A stretch of DNA of 64,000 nucleotides, from contig JADJPW010000001.1 in NCBI GenBank assembly GCA_016713035.1, positions 1,116,001-1,180,000 of the forward strand. Reading direction: 5' to 3'. Under the pieces are notes generated by a model that ran no database searches, was not told where the DNA came from, and saw only the letters and a program-made list of their open reading frames with translations. The stretch is from Verrucomicrobiaceae bacterium (GTDB lineage: Bacteria; Verrucomicrobiota; Verrucomicrobiia; Verrucomicrobiales; Verrucomicrobiaceae). A program made the translations under genes and the position numbers. This document shows, piece after piece, positions 62,793 to 64,000 of the stretch (positions are counted from its first letter, which is position 1; every line of letters begins with the position of its first letter).

Positions 62793-63280
62793 CCTGCCAA
62801 AAGGAAGGCGACCGGAAAACCTTTTGGAAACGACCTCTCGATTTTACCAGTAGGCGGGAAAACAGTTCCCCGAGGCCTCCCAAAAGGCGGATGACCGGAA
62901 AACCTTTTGGAAACGACCTCTCGATTTTACCAGTGGGCGGGAAAACAGTTCCCCGAGGCCTCCCAAAAGGCGGATGACCGGAAAACCTTTTGGAAACGAC
63001 CTCTCGATTTTACCAGTGGGCGGGAAAACAGTTCCCCGAGCCCTCCCAAAAGGCGGATGACCGGAAAACCATTTGGAAACGACCTCTCGATTTTACCAGT
63101 GGGCGGGAAAACAGTTCCCCGAGGCCTCCCAAAAGCCGGATGACCGGGAAACCATTTGGAAACGACCTCTCGATTTTACCAAGTAGGCGGGAAAACAGTT
63201 CCCCGAGGCCTCCCAAAAGGCGGATGACCGGAAAACCATTTGGAAGCGGCCTGCCGATTTTGCCAGTGCGCGGGAAAAAA
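62793..63280. repeat. Tandem array, about six units of 83 bp
   Basis: Units start at about 62793, 62876, 62959, 63042, 63125 and 63209 (one unit has an extra base). Each reads CCTCCCAAAAGGCGGATGAC, then a stretch with GACCTCTCGATTTTACCAG and GGCGGGAAAACAGTTCCCCG. The half-sites CCAAAAGG and CCTTTTGG in one unit can pair; later units carry CCATTTGG and lose that match. The array lies between the efflux gene and a hairpin. There are no unique spacers, so it is not CRISPR. Confidence 0.9.
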
Positions 63281-63318
63281 ACAGGCCGGTGGAGCTTTTT
63301 GCGCTCCAACCGGCCTGT
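63281..63318. terminator. GC-rich hairpin after the 83-bp array
   Basis: ACAGGCCGGTGGAGC pairs with GCTCCAACCGGCCTGT (one bulged base) around a T-rich loop (TTTTTGC). It is followed by GGTCATTTTTG, so it could terminate transcription from the left. Its distance from the efflux gene stop is about 580 bp, which makes a simple terminator role uncertain. Confidence 0.5.
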
Positions 63319-63329
63319 GGTCATTTTTG

Positions 63330-63506
63330 GCAGGGCTTACGCATGAAATCGAAAACTGAATCAAGAGGCTCTTCATTTTTCCAGCAGATTCAGGGAGGCC
63401 AACAGATTCCTTCTGAAGCCAATCTGCTGGCCTCCCTGAATCTGCTGGAGATCATCTGTTTTCTGTCTTTGAGATGGAGCGTCGAGTTTGGGTGCGTAAG
63501 CCCTGC
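63330..63506. mobile_element. MITE-like element, 177 bp
   Basis: Terminal inverted repeats GCAGGGCTTACGCA (63330-63343) and TGCGTAAGCCCTGC (63493-63506) are perfect over 14 bp. The element is flanked by the direct repeat ATTTTTG at 63323-63329 and 63507-63513, a 7-bp target duplication. There is no coding sequence inside. A large internal hairpin is listed separately. It must have been moved by a transposase in trans; none with these ends is in the window. Confidence 0.75.
63381..63448. repeat. Internal 28-bp inverted repeat in the MITE
   Basis: CCAGCAGATTCAGGGAGGCC (continuing AACAGATT) and AATCTGCTGGCCTCCCTGAA (continuing TCTGCTGG) pair over 28 bp with one mismatch around a 12-base loop. 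As RNA it would be a very stable hairpin. Lying just after the malate dehydrogenase stop codon, it could protect or terminate that mRNA. Confidence 0.8.
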
Positions 63507-63526
63507 ATTTTTGAGGGCTTTTTTCC

Positions 63527-64000
63527 TTATGCGATCATTTCCGCCACAAAGGAGCGCTCATCGACGAGTTCCTTGTTCGTCGCGGCGATCTTCGATTTGG
63601 CGAAGTCGTCCATGGCATAGCCGGTGATGACTTCGTAGCTGCCAGGCGTGGTGGTGCGCACGGGCATACCGGCCCAGACCTCTGGATCAAAGCCGTAGAG
63701 CCCATTGCTCTTCACCGCGATGCTGTGGATCGCCCCTGGAGTGACGAGCGAGCGCACATGGTCCACCAGCGCATTCGCCGCGCTTGCAGCAGAGCTAGCG
63801 CCACGCGCCGCGATGATGGCAGCACCACGCTTGCCCACCGTCTCGCAGAAGGGGCCTTCCAGCCATGCCTGGTCATTGATCACCTGAGCGGCCGCTTTGC
63901 CACCGATCGTGGCGTGGGCAAAGGCGGGGAACATGGTGGGGCTGTGATTGCCGTAGATGAAGATGTCCTTCACCTCGGTGAGGTCCACACCGGCTTTCTG
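63527..64000 (-). CDS. mdh: Malate dehydrogenase, C-terminal part (runs off the window)
   Basis: The last 157 residues are present; the 5' part lies beyond the right edge. KDIFIYGNHSPTMFPAFAHA carries the catalytic His of NAD-dependent malate dehydrogenase (GNHS). GKRGAAIIAARGASSAASAA followed by NALVDHVRSLV and SNGLYGFDPEVWAGMPVRTT are typical of the cytosolic-like, type 2 group. It interconverts malate and oxaloacetate in the TCA cycle, and oxaloacetate is also the substrate of the PEP carboxykinase encoded here. The stop codon is 14 bp from the target duplication of the MITE. Confidence 0.93.
   Translation of the reverse strand, partial: QKAGVDLTEVKDIFIYGNHSPTMFPAFAHATIGGKAAAQVINDQAWLEGPFCETVGKRGAAIIAARGASSAASAANALVDHVRSLVTPGAIHSIAVKSNGLYGFDPEVWAGMPVRTTTPGSYEVITGYAMDDFAKSKIAATNKELVDERSFVAEMIA

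Noticed and set aside
62793..63280. Possible CRISPR array
   Set aside because: Units are contiguous and nearly identical over all 83 bp, with no unique spacers and no cas genes nearby.
62714..63346. Overlapping open frames through the 83-bp array
   Set aside because: They repeat the same peptide with frame drift caused by the tandem units, have no initiation context and no known family.

Overview
The window looks like a chromosomal segment of a member of the Verrucomicrobiota (PVC superphylum), probably near Verrucomicrobiaceae/Prosthecobacter. This is inferred from gene content only. The markers are a Planctomycete-type cytochrome protein (PSCyt1/DUF1549/DUF1553), a DUF1501 protein, paired sulfatases, a MurC-MurB fusion, a TIGR04073-like exosortase-associated protein, a GreA-domain protein with a long N-terminal extension, and large secreted proteins with thrombospondin type-3 (TSP3) calcium repeats. 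No rRNA, tRNA or CRISPR array was recognised.

Bases 1-10,150 are an insertion-sequence graveyard. It holds an ISL3 transposase remnant with a nonsense codon, a degenerate IS5-like element (428-1895), two near-identical IS5-like copies in opposite orientation (3683-4981 and 5541-6830), an IS630 stub, an IS3 remnant and a complete-ended IS4-family element (8645-10144) with a 9-bp target duplication. Cargo between them is a glycosyltransferase-like gene, a methyltransferase whose stop codon lies in an IS end, a C39-peptidase-like gene cut by an IS, and an orphan HTH antitoxin. Four copies of a short GC-rich element (58-76 bp) sit inside two unrelated transposase genes. A UPF0175/DUF3368 toxin-antitoxin pair closes the island, with the toxin frameshifted.

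Bases 11,000-38,400 are core and secretory genes: a prepilin peptidase, an RluA-type pseudouridine synthase, GTP-dependent PEP carboxykinase, a 2,780-residue secreted protein joining a GH13 amylase domain to a possible second (GH57-like) glycosidase domain, a type II secretion pseudopilin, the 1,140-residue cytochrome/WD40/DUF1549/DUF1553 protein, a MurG/MGDG-synthase-like glycosyltransferase, an amidase-like protein, an SDR, a TPR protein, Kdo transferase (waaA), a Tat-exported DUF1501 protein and an SGNH-hydrolase/alpha-beta-hydrolase fusion.

Bases 38,400-46,200 are an unusual accessory block. A minus-strand run encodes an Ala-rich exported protein, a TSP3 protein joined by a probable frameshift to a HExxHxxGxxH metalloprotease, and two tandem paralogues with a signal peptide and a C-terminal membrane anchor. 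A 41-bp tandem repeat array follows, then an Fn3-like and a collagen-like gene on the plus strand.

Bases 46,200-64,000 hold two divergent sulfatases, an FAD-dependent oxidoreductase, MurC-MurB, GatA/GatC, the TIGR04073-like protein, the GreA-like factor, a Pro/Lys-rich lipoprotein, NagA, an aldo/keto reductase, an RND-type outer-membrane efflux protein, an 83-bp tandem repeat array, a 177-bp MITE-like element with 14-bp terminal inverted repeats and a 7-bp target duplication, and the 3' part of malate dehydrogenase running off the window. Several split genes share single-base errors in G/C runs, so either sequence error or real decay must be considered for them.
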